From NCBI RefSeq assembly GCF_964340395.1, contig NC_135553.1, positions 19,117,001 through 19,181,000 on the forward strand: DNA of 64,000 nucleotides. The letters run 5' to 3'. Positions 1 through 13,060 of this stretch are shown here, piece after piece. Source of the DNA: Glandiceps talaboti (Eukaryota > Hemichordata > Enteropneusta > Spengelidae). The notes beneath the pieces are model-generated. The model had not been told where the DNA came from and made no database searches. It was given only the letters and a program-made list of their open reading frames with translations. The stretch's first letter is position 1. Each line of letters starts with the position of its first letter. Made by a program: the position numbers and the translations under genes.

Positions 1-2814
1 ATAGAAATAATTAGTATAGTTAAGGTTGGAAGGACAAATATAACAAAATCGACGATTAGTTATCAAATGTTGATATACAGTAATATGTTTGGCATGTTAT
101 AAAATCAATATCAGACTTCAGTGTATCAACGTACTGCCATTGAAAGGAATTTTATATAGACAAGAGCCTGGTGCAATGGCCCAGCCCAGGTTATAGTGTA
201 TGCCATTTGTATATATACTGTACATAATGTAAATTGTAGTCCAGGTCAGAAACTTGTATTGGTGGCACAATCTCAAGAAGCTCTCCATCTTAAGCAGCAG
301 GACTTCTTGACATAGTTAAATGCCAAGATAAGTCTCCAGGCAAAATTGATTACAGGACTGTTGATATTATGAATATCACAAACACGCTTTGTGAAATATT
401 AGAATATTACAATAAAATTTAAATGACCAGCGTGAAAAGATCAAGAATAGACACAACTGCACTTTTCAAGATAAACTCAATTGGTAAGACCCCTGTATAT
501 AAATAATTACACTCTTTGGAAAGTTCAATTCCAATAATCAACACCAAGTGTGGTATCTGATAACAGGAGGTCGTAAAATAGACGTCTTTTGTTCAATCTC
601 AGTCTAAGGTTCAATCCATTGTATTGCAAGATCATCTATAAAAATAGTATTTCTAGTAAGGTTAACTTCACACAGTATCAGTCTGGTATAGATATTTGCA
701 TCTTGTATTTTATTTTCATCTGTGGATATGTATAACCTTATAGTACATTGTATTTACATTATATCAATAAGTGTATTGCAGTAAAAATGGTACATTACAC
801 ATAACAATACATGTTAGTTTATGTGTTTTGCAGTAATAATGGGATATAACAATTCAAACAATACCAAACAATTTCTATACACGGGTCTTTTGTCCGTCAT
901 GAATTCCAAAAATGTACAACAAGAATAAAATGGTACAGCGATTAGAATAACTGGTAGTTGTATTGTACATAATATCTAATAATACTGATACACAGTGTTA
1001 ACATCAGAAGTGTATAATTTCTGTCTTCCCAATTTGTAGAACTTGATTTTTCGCATGTCTTGAGCATGGGTTTTTACTTTACTTTTATTTCGTGCCTTTT
1101 TTATGTTTTCGTTTTTTCAGCTGAGTAAGTTTTGTTTATATTTACTTCTCTATTATAATACCTTTTAATAATTATTACATTATAATAACAATAACTTTTG
1201 ATAATAATATATTAAAAAATTTTTCAGTCCAAATCCCTAAGTTCTAATCTATGAGTTATTTAACTTTTGTCAGAATCGTACTGATAACTTCAGTTAGTTG
1301 AGATATATGCACCACCATCCTGTCTGGTCCATGTTTTTCCTATAAAATGTTCCTATTTTAGAAACTTTAACCTCTGTTGAACCTGTCGTATCAGCCCAAC
1401 AGAAATCTTCCTAGCTCATTTGCTCCAGTGTCCTGTTTCATGAAGAAATCGCCTTACTGAGAGTATTTGAACAATGGGTGCCGCTCCGAGCCTTCCCCAG
1501 CACACTAATGCATTTACATGCTACACTTTCAGAAAGCGGCAAGATTGAACGAGTACAGTTTCTTGCTACATTTTGTCTAAGTGAAATGAACTACACATGC
1601 CAACATACAGACATCAAATGAACACCGCAAAGGACATTTACGTGTCATTCATCAGGTGTTTGATACTAAGAAAAACATTTGTTGCCCAAATGTCTGCATG
1701 GAGTTACAATACATTTAAATGGTTTATTTCATTTAGACTAAATGTAGCAAAAAATGCGATCTTGCTATTGAAGCGTGGCATATGCAGTTTCTTGTTGGTC
1801 TCTGCATGGTTGTATCAAACAGAAAAGTTGAACGGTATTTTGAAATGGAATGTAATTTGGCTCGGCTTTATCCTGCCCAAACTTAATAACCATGAAAATC
1901 TCGTGTATTGACCTCCGACCTACAATGTATACTTGGTACAAGGTAGTTGTAAAAACAGATGTAAAGTCTCTTAGTATACTTGTCAAAGTCTGTCACCGTC
2001 CAGTCTAATTTCTTTACATAACACTTTCTCATTACATACATAACTCAGACTAGACGGCTCTTTATGAATTGTTAGAGTGAACGATTCACCAGACACCCCA
2101 AGTATTAAGTATAGCTAAAATCAAATGCAGAGAATTTCATGGTGCACAAAATGCTACATTTGATGGTAAATGTAACCTCCGTTGACCCAATGACTTGTAC
2201 ATGCATTACACTAAGACTGTGTTGTTGAAGTCCCTGTGGTGTGACTTACAGGGAAGTTAGAGTTAGCTTAGCATTTCACTATATTGTGAGACATTTCTTT
2301 ATACACACAATCAGATAACCTTGAATTGCAAAATAAACAAGTTTAATAGAGGTGCACAATTGGGATGTAGACACAGATAAGTAATCAATGACATGTTGCT
2401 TGTGAGTAGGAAAGTAAACAGTTGAAAACTATACAAATCAAGAAATCCTGTGTATAATCATTTCTGTAATAGCCCGTTTCTACTGCACTGTAAAAGAATA
2501 GCAATGCTGTATTACTTGTCAGTGTGATTGGCTGAATACAGTAGTCCAGCTAATACCAAAGGCTTCTTAAACTAATGTTTTGAAATGACCTTTGTTTCTT
2601 ATATTAATAATTAATATCTGGATTGTAATCATAGAGGTTGTAGTAAATCGTAGACATTATCTATTACCATTTTTTTGTAATTTTATAACAAAACTTAGTC
2701 TCTCTGTCAAGTTGGTAACACTGACATACCATAAAACCAGGATGTCCTCAGTGTCCTTAAATGACCTTTGTACTTTATGTTCTTCTCTGGAATTCGCTGA
2801 GTCTAAACTTTTAA
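1..2814. other. No gene seen; AT-rich non-coding DNA
   Basis: No open frame here looks like a conserved protein, and I see no tandem repeat or clear transposon. A short frame starting MGAAPSLPQ at 1474 begins with Met-Gly but stops after 24 codons and does not match a G-alpha N-terminus. The stretch may be intergenic or a long intron of the G-alpha gene downstream. Confidence 0.5.
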
Positions 2815-2815
2815 G

Positions 2816-2846
<31 letters not shown>

Positions 2847-2904
2847 CAATTTGTTGATTGGTTGGTTGGTTGATTGGTTGGTTGATTGATTTTTATTGAG
2901 TTGG

Positions 2905-2939
<35 letters not shown>

Positions 2940-3031
2940 GTTGATTGATTGATTTTTATTGATTGAGTTGGTTGATTGATTGATTGATTGATTGATTGAT
3001 TCAATTGATTGTTTTTATTGATTATTTGATT

Positions 3032-3070
<39 letters not shown>

Positions 3071-3092
3071 CTATAGATAGATAGATAGATCT

Positions 3093-3149
<57 letters not shown>

Positions 3150-3150
3150 C
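2815..3150. repeat. (GATT)n/(GGTT)n then (GATA)n microsatellite
   Basis: Long runs of GATT with GGTT variants occupy about 2815-3010. They pass into GATA runs, interrupted twice by GATCTATA, up to about 3148. This is a compound tetranucleotide microsatellite. Confidence 0.95.
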
Positions 3151-3529
3151 ATTATAATGAGATCACATGATGTTGGCAAGGTTTATTGACTCTGTGTGTG
3201 GCCTGAATTTAGCAGTGTAACATCAGACATTTTAACCCAGAGTCCTGCAATGACCTCTCAGTCCTCTTCTCGATACTTTACGGATCAACACATGACAAAT
3301 TGATGTAAATACATAGAATGACAATTACATGATGAAGAAATTAAGTCCTTGAATAAACTGAAGCATAACAGTAAAGTTCTGACTCTTTTTGTTAGTTTCT
3401 GGAAGTGGGGTGTAAGAATTTCAAACACTATAGACCAGCTCCAAAACACAGGACGTCTTAAACAAGTGACCTGAAATGACCTCCCAACTTTTATTTACAC
3501 GTTTGTGCATTCCATGTATTGTTGGCTGA
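3151..3529. other. No gene seen
   Basis: Unique-looking AT-rich sequence without a supportable exon or repeat. Confidence 0.4.
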
Positions 3530-3892
3530 GGTTTCCATAGTGATAACATCTGACAAATCCATTGTGGTTATAGTTGAGGGGTAATGTGATTAGGATGTTA
3601 TAACAGTCACAATAAAACAGGTTTCCATAGAGATAACATCTGACAAAACTGCTGTGGTTATGTTAGGGGGTTAAATGTCATGATGATTTTATCAGAGTCA
3701 TAATATGCAGGTTTCCATGGAGATAACATCTGACAAATCCGTTGTGGTTATAGTTGAGGGGTAATGTGATTAGGATGTTTTATAACAGTCATAATAAAAC
3801 AGGTTTCCATAGCGATAACATTTGACCAAACTTCTGTGGCTACGTTATAGGGGGTTATTAGAATGTTATCAGAATCACGATGAAACAAGCAT
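3530..3892. repeat. About 90-bp tandem repeat, 4 copies
   Basis: Four diverged units begin with GGTTTCCATAG/GG at about 3530, 3620, 3710 and 3802. Each continues with GATAACATCTGAC, TTGTGGTTATAG and a GTTATAACAGTC-like end. The spacing is 90-92 bp and the copies differ by scattered substitutions and small indels, so this is an old minisatellite-like array. Confidence 0.85.
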
Positions 3893-4284
3893 AAAAATTT
3901 AATATGGCAGGAAGCAGGTGACCTACATTGGTTAATATGAATAGATTGACTCTGAGTACAAATTACAATGTGTACTACGTCAATGTCAAAACTCTATGTG
4001 TGTGTTGATGTAACATCTTGAGAAGTATAATATATAATATTTATTAAAGTAAGGTCAGGAGATGTAGTAGTGCTTACAAAGTTTCTGCTAATACTAGTCT
4101 CGCCATTGTTAAAAAGAGATGTACAAATATTTGTCCTTGGTGTTTGAGTTCACGTCAATTAGTCTTGTTGACACTTCAATCTATCATTTCAATTTGCTTG
4201 GAAATTGTTCGTTCAACAAATTCATCATTTTCTTCATCAAATTCTTTCAGATGTATAGAGCATAATATTCTGAATTGATGCACT

Positions 4285-4431
4285 GGAGACAATTAAATTT
4301 CACTGAAAATCGAAGTTGTTTTAATCTCTGTAAACATAACCATTTGGAAGCTTGCTTCTAGTCCATTTGTAATAAGACAAGAAATATGGGATTCACCATC
4401 TCGTTTTCCAATAAATCATCAATCTTTTATT
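4285..4431. repeat. Dispersed repeat copy (family with 10590-10735)
   Basis: This segment aligns over about 140 bp with 10590-10735. Shared landmarks are TTGAAAATC, AAGTTGTT, CTTCTGGTCC/CTTCTAGTCC, and a shared end near CAATCTGTTATTTT / CAATCTTTTATTT. The copies are diverged; no coding potential is visible. It sits directly before the SINE at 4432. Confidence 0.55.
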
Positions 4432-4897
4432 TGTGGAGTCATGATGGGCGAATGGTTAGAGTGGTTGGCTTGGAATCTGCAGGTTGCAGGTTGTGGAGTC
4501 ATGATGGGCGAATGGTTAGAGTGGTCGGCTTGGAATCTACAGGTTGTAGGTTGTGGAGTCATGATGGGCAAATGGTTAGAGTGGTCGGCTTGGAATCTAC
4601 AGGTTGTAGGTTGTGGAGTCATGATGGGCAAATGGTTAGAGTGGTCAGCTTGGAATCTGCAGGTTCGAGCCCCATCACTGCCATTTGTTTCTGAGTGGCT
4701 AAAGTCCTTGGGCAAGATTTGAACCATGTCTGTGCCTCAGTCAGCCCAGCTGTTTAATTGGGGACCTGGTAGGATAGAGGTTGCAATGTGTGAATGCTTT
4801 AATCCTATGTGCTTATAAAGGCTGCAATGGATTCTATGCTCCCCAGGGAGTTGAAGAAGTATAAAGGGCCATTGTGCCGCTATAGATCCGTGCCCAT
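4432..4897 (+). mobile_element. tRNA-derived SINE with 4x tandem 60-bp head
   Basis: Four 60-bp units start at 4432, 4492, 4552 and 4612. Each contains an A-box-like tRNA 5' segment (GGGCGAATGGTTAGAGTGG, Ser/Leu-tRNA-like). Only the last unit runs into a B box, GGTTCGAGCC, at 4662-4671. The body that follows (CCTTGGGCAAGATTTGAAC, GGGGACCTGGTAGG, CAGGGAGTTGAAGAAG, CTATAGATCCGTGCC) is shared at its 3' part with a second copy at 60213-60354. This copy lacks the LINE-like tail present at 60.3 kb, so it is 3' truncated or interrupted. The open frames over the head units are a by-product of the 60-bp period and are not genes. Confidence 0.8.
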
Positions 4898-6154
4898 AGC
4901 AAAATTCAGATGCCATATTGGATTTGAAATGATTAAATTTTGATATCATTTTGATCTCTCTTAGTCACCTTCTCAAATTTGTACAACGACACCAGATTTT
5001 TTTAATGGGGTTTTCTTGAACAAACTAGAGTTTATTTCCATGTCGCATTCATTAAACTGTAGAAATTATGAATATCCAATGATGTAATTTTTGTAATACC
5101 TATATTTCAATATTTGATGAGCGATGTTAATTAAAAGAGTACTACAATACAAGATACAAAAAAAAACATTATCTCTCATAAGAGAAATTACGGTGACGTA
5201 AACCTAATTGCACTAACTAGTTTGCACTCATGACCAAACTACAAACTTTCAAACCAGTTTCCAAATTTCAATGACAACAGTTGGAAAAGAGTGAATGTTC
5301 ATAAAATCTCTGTAGCAAAAGGGATTCCCTCCGGGGAAAAACAAGCAAAAAGATTCGCGAAACTGAAGAAACGGTGTGGAGGTTGCCAACTAAGGTTCAC
5401 TACCATCTAATGATGAACTTGTGTTATCATTTAGGTATGGATATTTTAAACAAAAACCTTCATGTTTGAAAGATGCATCATTTTTTTCAATGGGGGAGAT
5501 CAGCTTCTGTTTCGTTTGTTTTCATTTGCAATTCTAGTGCTTTGTCCAATCAGAAAGGTGCGTGCCAACAATGATTAGCATGAATATCATGACATTCAAA
5601 GTCACACATCAGAAATGATGTTTTGTGTTTAAAAGTTGATCATCAAAAACAATTGATATCAGCATAAGTATTTGATAAAGAAAGGTATCATGTAAGCATA
5701 AATAGACATTGTAGATTTTATGATACAATATGTTTTCATTGTTAAAGGTGACTGGATAAAATGATATATAGGGGTCATTTCAATACTTGAGACAAGCAGT
5801 GACATGGAGTCTTTGTGTATCATGTATACTCAAACTGAATGGACAATATTGGACGCATGTCTGTATGTATGAAATACATAGATATTCACCAATATTCTCT
5901 GAGCTGCAGCAAATAGAAATAACATACAGGGTGTTGTTATTGAGACTTTAAATTTCAATAGGACAAGTATGTGTTGTGAGGAGTATGTTTACACAGACTG
6001 ACGGAGGAATTTTGTTCTTTTAAAAAAAAAAAAAAATTTCATCATGCATATGTTATAACAAGATTGTAAAATGAGATAGTCTTTGATAGTTGAAACTTTG
6101 TATGTTATTTATATTTAGTTCTGGTAGAATACAGAGTCAATCTGACTAAATTCC
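4898..6154. other. No gene seen
   Basis: AT-rich DNA with a short A-run at about 6021. No exon, tandem repeat or transposon end that I can support. Confidence 0.4.
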
Positions 6155-6365
6155 ATGCAGGAATTATACATCTAATTTCTTTACTTAGCTCTAGCGCTTT
6201 CTTATATTGTTGTTTATTTTTGACCCTTTTTTCCGGAAATGAGTGCCTCTTCCTACCAGAGTAAAAATAATCTAAAAAGCAAATAGCAATATATGAGGGA
6301 AAGAGAGGTAAATAAAGTAATTGAGTCTTCTTCCTACATCAGATTTTAACCAGCTTGACAGTGAG
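6155..6365. mobile_element. Diverged foldback MITE-like relic
   Basis: The left side (CATGCAGGAATTATACATCT, TTTCTTTACTTAG) is an imperfect inverted match of the right side (AGAGGTAAATAAAGTAATTG, CTTCCTACATCAG). The right-hand segment recurs near 8200-8240, 17395-17450 and 44285-44320. I infer a non-autonomous inverted-repeat transposon family; no target-site duplication was resolved. Confidence 0.5.
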
Positions 6366-7494
6366 TATCATGGCGTATAGAATACTGTGAGAGTACATAT
6401 GTGTAGAACGCTGTTTTGTGTTTTCCACAGACAAATGTCACTGAATGTGCATGGAATTCAGTCATCAAAAGTTATCATCATGCTATCGTTTACAAATTGA
6501 AAATAAAAACAAGAAACACAATATTTACAAAATGAAATAATGTAGATCACTATATCTGATATTCCATCATATTACCAGGTATTGCTGAATTTACCAGTCA
6601 CTATGACACAGTTGTACCAATTACTCACTCTGAATTTACGGGAAGTAATTTAGCCCACAAAATTAACAACTTTCTCATCAGACTTGATGATTAAAATGAA
6701 AAATGATGGAAATAATGAAATGTTCCTCATCAGTCAGATGAGTTATTGCCAATATTGTTAGACAGTACCAAAGGCTACTATGTTTTATATTCTCATTTTC
6801 ATTATCTCATTCTACACAATGGATTTCCCCCAATTTTGTTAGCGCCTGAAGGTGAAAAAGTATGACTGAAAAATGCCAGCCTGATAAAATAGTTTATCTT
6901 TTGAATAGGTTCTAATTGGTTGTAAATTGAATTGGTAGCAAAGTAGATGATGCTCATACATCATTATGTAAGGTAGTAAAATTATAGTAGGTGTAGTGAT
7001 GTATCAATTTATAAACATCGAATTAAAGTTTAACTGATTACAATGTGTATGCCATTGGGTACCTTGATGTATCAACAGACATCGAATGAATGTTTAACTT
7101 AGTATACGTGTATCGATGCCTTGAGGCATCAACAGACAAGTGTTTTGTAGAATGGAATACTGCAGGTGATGAAAGTGAAATGTTGATACTGATAGTTTGA
7201 TGTACACTGTCAACGTTAGATCACTTGTCAAGATGTTAATTGACCTGCAGGTGGTTTGTACTCAAAACACACCTGTTAGCCATGAAGACTTGAATTTACA
7301 TTATGTAACATGACTGATTGTAACAAACATGTAAACTAAAACGATACTACAGCAGCTTATAATAAAACATTTTGAAATGTTGTTTTCACCATGGATAATT
7401 GCTACTTTCAACTCCAAATGTTACGTCAGGATTTTAGCACAATTGAACTGTAGAGCTTTAGGCATCGACAAATATCTATGTCTTTATGTTGTAT
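6366..7494. other. No gene seen
   Basis: Non-coding AT-rich sequence; nothing supportable on either strand. Confidence 0.4.
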
Positions 7495-7515
7495 GCATGC
7501 ATGTATGCATATATC

Positions 7516-7546
<31 letters not shown>

Positions 7547-7603
7547 TGTATGTATATATCATATGTATGTATGTATGTATGTACATGTATGTATGTATAT
7601 ATC

Positions 7604-7693
<90 letters not shown>

Positions 7694-7735
7694 TGTATGG
7701 TATATGTGTGTATGTGTGTGTGTGTGTGTGTGAAT
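7495..7735. repeat. (TATG)n/(TG)n microsatellite
   Basis: ATGT/TATG tetranucleotide runs, with short interruptions by TATATCATATG, end in a (GT)n tract. All frames are open because the 4-bp unit has no stop; none is a gene. Confidence 0.95.
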
Positions 7736-8032
7736 ATATGAGAGATGTTTTACACTGAAAAGTATATGCTCTCAGGATCTCATGAATATTCGGTGTGCAA
7801 TTTGGATGTATTATTTCTGCTGATTCCCATGATGCAATAGCCCATAGCAAGCGCACATGATCAACTTGATGCTTCCCTGAAATCGCAAGTAATTGTAGGT
7901 GATGTAACGTGATGAAATAACTCTCCAGAACTCATTGTTTATGAAAATGTACTCTATTTCTTGGAGTGGCATTGTCATTAAATATTGCTCCGTTATAATC
8001 ATTAAGTCCAAGTTCAATGCAATCTAATTAAA

Positions 8033-8245
8033 ATTTCATGTAGGAATATGACTCAGTTGCTTCAATATTTACATCTAGTTTCTTCGTATACTGTCGTTTT
8101 ATATTTATTTTGTTGTTAATTCCCCCGAGAGAAGGAGGCTATGATCATTCACAGAACAACGAAATTGAAAACAACTGACAATATATATAATGGAAATAGA
8201 GATAAGTAAAGCAATCAAGCCATTTTCCTACATTGAGTTCCTTGT
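8033..8245. mobile_element. Second copy of the 6.2-kb foldback family
   Basis: The left arm (CATGTAGGAATATGACTCAG, TTGCTTCAATATTTAC) pairs imperfectly with the right arm (ATAGAGATAAGTAAAGCAAT, TTTTCCTACATTGAG). Both arms match the copy at 6155-6365, supporting a dispersed inverted-repeat element about 210 bp long. Confidence 0.5.
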
Positions 8246-9080
8246 TAATGTCAAACTAGAATTCTTCCTAGCTGTCAGTTATCCAGAATAATTCCAGAAA
8301 ACTGCCTTTTTTTTTGTTTGAATCCGTTTGAGTTAAATGTAGTGCAAACTACATTTAATTAGTGCAATTAGGTTTGTGGATTTCCGTCCCATCTCACTTG
8401 TACAATGTGTGTGTATTTGATAGACAGCTAAATTAAATAGCTGTAGTCATGGCTGAGAAATGTCATTATCTATGGTTGAGTGATAGTCAATTAGTTAAGT
8501 GGTGAATGTTGACATTGGAGGATTTGTCAAAGCACAGATGGTAGGACTCTGTCACCTTTAGTCTAACAGGTACAAGTAACAAATTAATGATATAATGTGA
8601 AAGGAAATTATGGTACTAGAATACAGAAGCTATAGACACATCAGCAAATTTGAAAAGACTTTTGGTAATCTAACCCAACCTAGTTTTTCACCCATAAACT
8701 GTTTTTTAGGTCATTCCAAAAAAATATTGAAAAATTGGAAAATTGGAAAATTTTGCAAAGTAGTGAGAGAGGTAGTGAGGTTTGATGACATTATCAACAT
8801 GTGATCAAAACAACATGGCAGAATACAGTGTAATAGTACTAATACACAATACCATCTGCATATCATATCGGAAAGTGCAAACGTCGATGAGAAATCTCTG
8901 TTGAGACATCTACATATATTGTAACAACCTGAACCAGACCCAAAAAAAATATTTAAAAAAAATAAAATAAAAAATAAAACATTCCCAACCTACACAACCT
9001 GTTTTGAAATTTGGCATAATTCAAAACACACAATCTTTTTTTTCCTTTGGCCTTAGCATTATTTATTTAATTGTTCATTT
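8246..9080. other. No gene seen
   Basis: A 64-codon frame at 8610-8804 has no recognisable similarity and low-complexity Lys/Ile-rich content; I treat it as chance. The rest is AT-rich non-coding DNA. Confidence 0.4.
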
Positions 9081-9480
9081 ATTTTATTATTATTATTATA
9101 AAAACATACTACTGGGCATCTCAGCACATTGTGCAAAACTGAGGAATATTAGAAATTAGCAAACAAGGAAAGAAAATAACAACATTCACAAAGAGAAAAT
9201 CACCAAATACATCATTGTTTAAACAGATATCCAAAAAATATTAAATATCAGAATGAAACAATGCAAGTATACATGACCATATAAAATAAATTACTTGAAA
9301 TGATTTCTCAAAAAGTCTGTCTTTAGATTATGGTTTTTGTTTTTTTTAAATATCCCCAGTTTTTGCATTTCTTATTTCAGATAGGGGTGAATTCCAAAGG
9401 GAGGGATACTGAAAAAGCCTTCTGACCATAGATATGCCACGTAGTCGGACTAAAAATATGTTTTCAACTGAATGAAGATT
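9081..9480. repeat. Probable dispersed retroelement-derived repeat
   Basis: An (ATT)n tract at about 9084-9100 is followed by text ending in GAATTCCAAAGGGAGGGATA and a CTGAAAAAGCC-like segment. I recall this layout as the 3' part of dispersed repeats in many marine animal genomes. No open frame is left, so the family assignment is inference only. Confidence 0.35.
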
Positions 9481-9519
9481 AATTAATGTATATGTGCAGT
9501 ATCATGCAAACCCTTATTT

Positions 9520-9610
9520 CAATAAAAAAATAAATAAAAATTTAAAAAAATTACAAATTTAAAAAAAAATTTTTTAAAAATTAAAAAATTAAAAAAACAA
9601 AACAAAAAAC
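9520..9610. repeat. A/T-only low-complexity tract
   Basis: Runs of A with short T blocks (AAAAATTTAAAAAAATTAC and similar) pass into AACAAAACAAAAAACCCC. Confidence 0.85.
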
Positions 9611-10589
9611 CCCAAACAAACCCATCTTTCAATTGAAAACTTGTCTGCTCTGTCATCAAACTTCATAAAATATGATCCATAGGATAACATTTTTTTTTAC
9701 AGTATGTGAGTGTTTGCAAAGTTGTTCTATGGGCTTTAGACATGCATGAGTTGATTTAAACACTGATTATATTGAAAGACTTTGTGCTTTGTCTTTTCAC
9801 TGACATTATCAGTAGTTATGTGTCATTGAACATAGTAGAGACAAAGTATTGAAATTTACGTATTCTCTTAGTGCTTTTCAACAATTAGATTAGGGAGAAA
9901 CTATTTGGGAAAAAAATACATGTAATTGGAAGTACTTTTTATTAGAAATGTCAAGTTATGGTGAAATTAACACACACCAATGTCAGATTCTAATCAGTAT
10001 TTTAGTTCATGTCCACATGTGAGTGTTTTAAGATTTACGTGTCCAAAATGTCATACTTACAGGTATATATGACTCAAATATAAGTCCTTCAAATTATCAA
10101 TATTCAAAAATCAGACGATAAAAATATGACTCTGGAATTTGTATGTATAGTAATATAATATATGGGTTTTATACGTATTGCACAGTATTTGAATTCATTA
10201 ATACAAAGTGCGTCTTTTCATTATTCATTGTTATCTTGTATAAATTTTACATTTCACACAAAACGCAAATGATTGATATTATGTAAATAATGAATCAATC
10301 TTTCTGCATGGTACAATTTCTACACAATTTGTGTTAGGGGCTTACATACAGTATGCAGACTTGTACATACATATATGTAGGGTGATCAATCAACATTAAT
10401 CACAGTCAAATAGGTAAGCTGAAAAACATACAACATATGGATGTCATGTTTTAACATACCAGTATCTTTATTTCTCTCTGTACAGAAATACTTTGATTAC
10501 CTTTGATACAATACAGTTTTAGGACACAACTTACCCTCACTATTTTCAATGCCATATGCAAAGCAGAACATTTTAGATTCAGTGAACCT

Positions 10590-10735
10590 CAGGAATGAAT
10601 TTTATTGAAAATCAAAGTTGTTAGAATCTTTCCAAACTTTGCCACATTGAACCTTTTCTTCTGGTCCCTTTGAAATAATAGAAGAACTTTTGATCCATCT
10701 TGTGTTCAATGAAATTGACAATCTGTTATTTTCTC
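10590..10735. repeat. Dispersed repeat copy (family with 4285-4431)
   Basis: Diverged copy of the segment upstream of the 4.4-kb SINE, in the same orientation. It is followed by (ATA)n and a TTTATTCG motif at about 10780-10815, which may be the tail of another retroelement relic. Confidence 0.5.
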
Positions 10736-11159
10736 ATAGAGTTACACAGTGCAGTATTCGACGGCCATATTGGATTCTAAAATAATAATAATAATAATAG
10801 TAATGATAATTTATTCGTAAAGAGTCGGTATCCACAGTCAAACATGTGAGCAAAAACACTTACTAAAAAAGTATACATAGATGACACTAAAATAAAAAAA
10901 ATACCCAAAATTAGTAAAAGCTGTTAAATGAAATATTTGCAATATAAAAAAAAATGAAGTATGGTATATTGAAAATGTTAATAAAAATCTATTCTAAAAA
11001 AATGAGTTTTTAGTGACTTAAATTTTGTATCAGTTGACCTCTGTTTAAAAAATCTGTATAGTGACGCCTGATTCTTTTTTTTTAAATTTTAACTGAAAAT
11101 GGGTGGGTACAAAAAAGTAACAGAAAAAAGTTTAAATAGTGTATTTCTAAGGCCGGCGT

Positions 11160-12900
11160 ATTTCACGTTAATGTGATACATCCTACTACATGTATTACAT
11201 GTTAAAAGACACACTGTTATCACACAAAGTTATCAAGTTTGTACAGTACTAGGATGACAATGGATTAGTGAAATGGCACAGTTGTGTTTTGACTAGATAC
11301 CAAACTTAATAACCATGAAGTATATATTTGTCATGTTTACAACCTATTGTTTGACTTGTGAGTCCATTCTATTCTGTTCTGCTTGAACAGCCTGTGAATC
11401 ATAGCCCCTGGCAACTGTAGCTGTATAAATCTATAGTTCTATCATTCATTGAACCATGTTGGTATCCAGACTACTACTATGATAGCTCAGTGTTGTATTC
11501 TTTAAGTATTCATATTTGGTCACGCTGAAATAATAACATGTTGAAAGCAAATTGTGAATAAGATCAAAGGAAAAATTTGGAGGGTACAGAATAAGACCGT
11601 AATCAAAACAAAACATACATTAAAACATAGAATTATTTTCAGTAAACTTTGAACTTTGACCTCTGGTACATTATATTCACAAAGTGTATTAGGAAGAATA
11701 CAATTATTGATCCAGGCGTATTATTAAAAATGTATGAATTAGCATAATAATCGTTGGATTTCTTGGTCAATACCAATGACTTTTCCGCCCCTTGCACTCT
11801 GTTGTATGCATTCCCTTACTGTAGGTAGGCATGAGAATATGTCAACCTTCTTGTTTTGTATTCACCCACTAGTGTCAGATAAAATGTTATTGCAGGTACC
11901 CAGACTTGTATTTTGTTCATTTTAATTGAAGGTCATGGTTAGTGATGGATGGTTGTTTAGAAGGGGGTTGATGGTCACAGGTGGATTAATAAGATTGATC
12001 ATGTGAAGAAAAAAAATGTTGCTTTTTTTAGTATGGCTATGTCAGCTGAGACATGGACATGTGATTCAGAACTCAACATGTGCTTTGGGACTGCTTGACT
12101 GCAGCACCAAACTAAATTTGTAAATCGAATGCAAGCTGTTACACTGAACAAGTAGATAGGGATACAAATCACTTTTTTGTAGTCTAAGAATGAATTTCAG
12201 ATTAAAAATAACTTTAGTATCCATAAAATCCATCTTTGTATATAAAGTTATAACAAAAAGATTAGAATTCATCAAGGGATTGGTAAGGTACATGTTTAAA
12301 TACAAGTAGTCAGCTGTACCTTGGCAGGTCAAAGGTCAGAGGTCAGGTTATGTCAATAGGATAGTTGGCTCAATGAAGTGGGGAGTGTTGGAATGAGAAA
12401 TATGATCCTTTGTACAACCTGTTGGAATGTTATTCTCAGTATTACAATAGTCAAATAATGCAGTATAGGGTACTAGACTGAGTAGAGGTTAATTTGGCTA
12501 TTTTGTGACTCTACCATTAATCAATGTAGGGTATGTATATATGGTAAAGAAAAAAAAATTACATAGAAGTCTGAGACCCTATGTTGATGTGAGTTCTTAG
12601 TTACTAGAAATTCCATGCATACCTGGCAAGTTTGCCACTGTAACTGTTCTGTTTGCCACTGTAACTGGGAAAGTTTTGTTACCTGACCTGCATGGAATGT
12701 GTTAGTATCCTAACTTTGTACATGCCAGTGCATTCACCTTGGTAATCTGCTCTCTCAACTGAGACAAACATTCATGTAATAAATAATAATAACTATTTAA
12801 AACCAAATATGCCATAAATAATTAAATGTTGGTCATTTTGTACATTTGGATGAGATTACAAGTCACTATGAGTACAAGTAAATGCGGAGTTATTTTTTAC
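11160..12900. other. No gene seen
   Basis: Non-coding. The minus-strand frame at 12066-12332 (88 codons) has no recognisable domain and lies in AT-rich DNA; I treat it as chance. Confidence 0.4.
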
Positions 12901-12904
12901 CGTG

Positions 12905-13060
12905 GTTTGAAACGAAACCCCCACCCCACTCCGGAAAATTCTATGTTTAAAGGGCCATGTTTCAATCCCAGGTCATCGCGTTAGTATTATCTTAATAACG
13001 ATTACATGGGACCATTCTTTTTCTTGTTGACAAACTTTTTTCAATCACTCTGCCAGACAA
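12905..13060. repeat. Dispersed repeat copy (family with 60640-60745)
   Basis: The block TTAAAGGGCCATGTTTCA, followed by CCCA-GTCAT, TTAGTRTAATCTTAATAA and a TCTTTT-TTGTTG stretch, is shared with 60640-60745. It is a diverged, non-coding dispersed repeat. Confidence 0.5.

Noticed and set aside
1474-1548. Possible G-alpha first exon beginning MGAAPSLPQ
   Set aside because: Met-Gly start and acceptable context, but no donor site follows in frame, it stops after 24 codons and does not resemble known G-alpha N-termini.
4625-4680. Functional tRNA gene
   Set aside because: It has A- and B-box-like segments but cannot fold into a complete cloverleaf with a proper acceptor stem; it is the head of a SINE.
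4441-4727. Three ~100-codon frames on both strands
   Set aside because: Created by the 60-bp repeated SINE head; the DNA is tRNA-derived.
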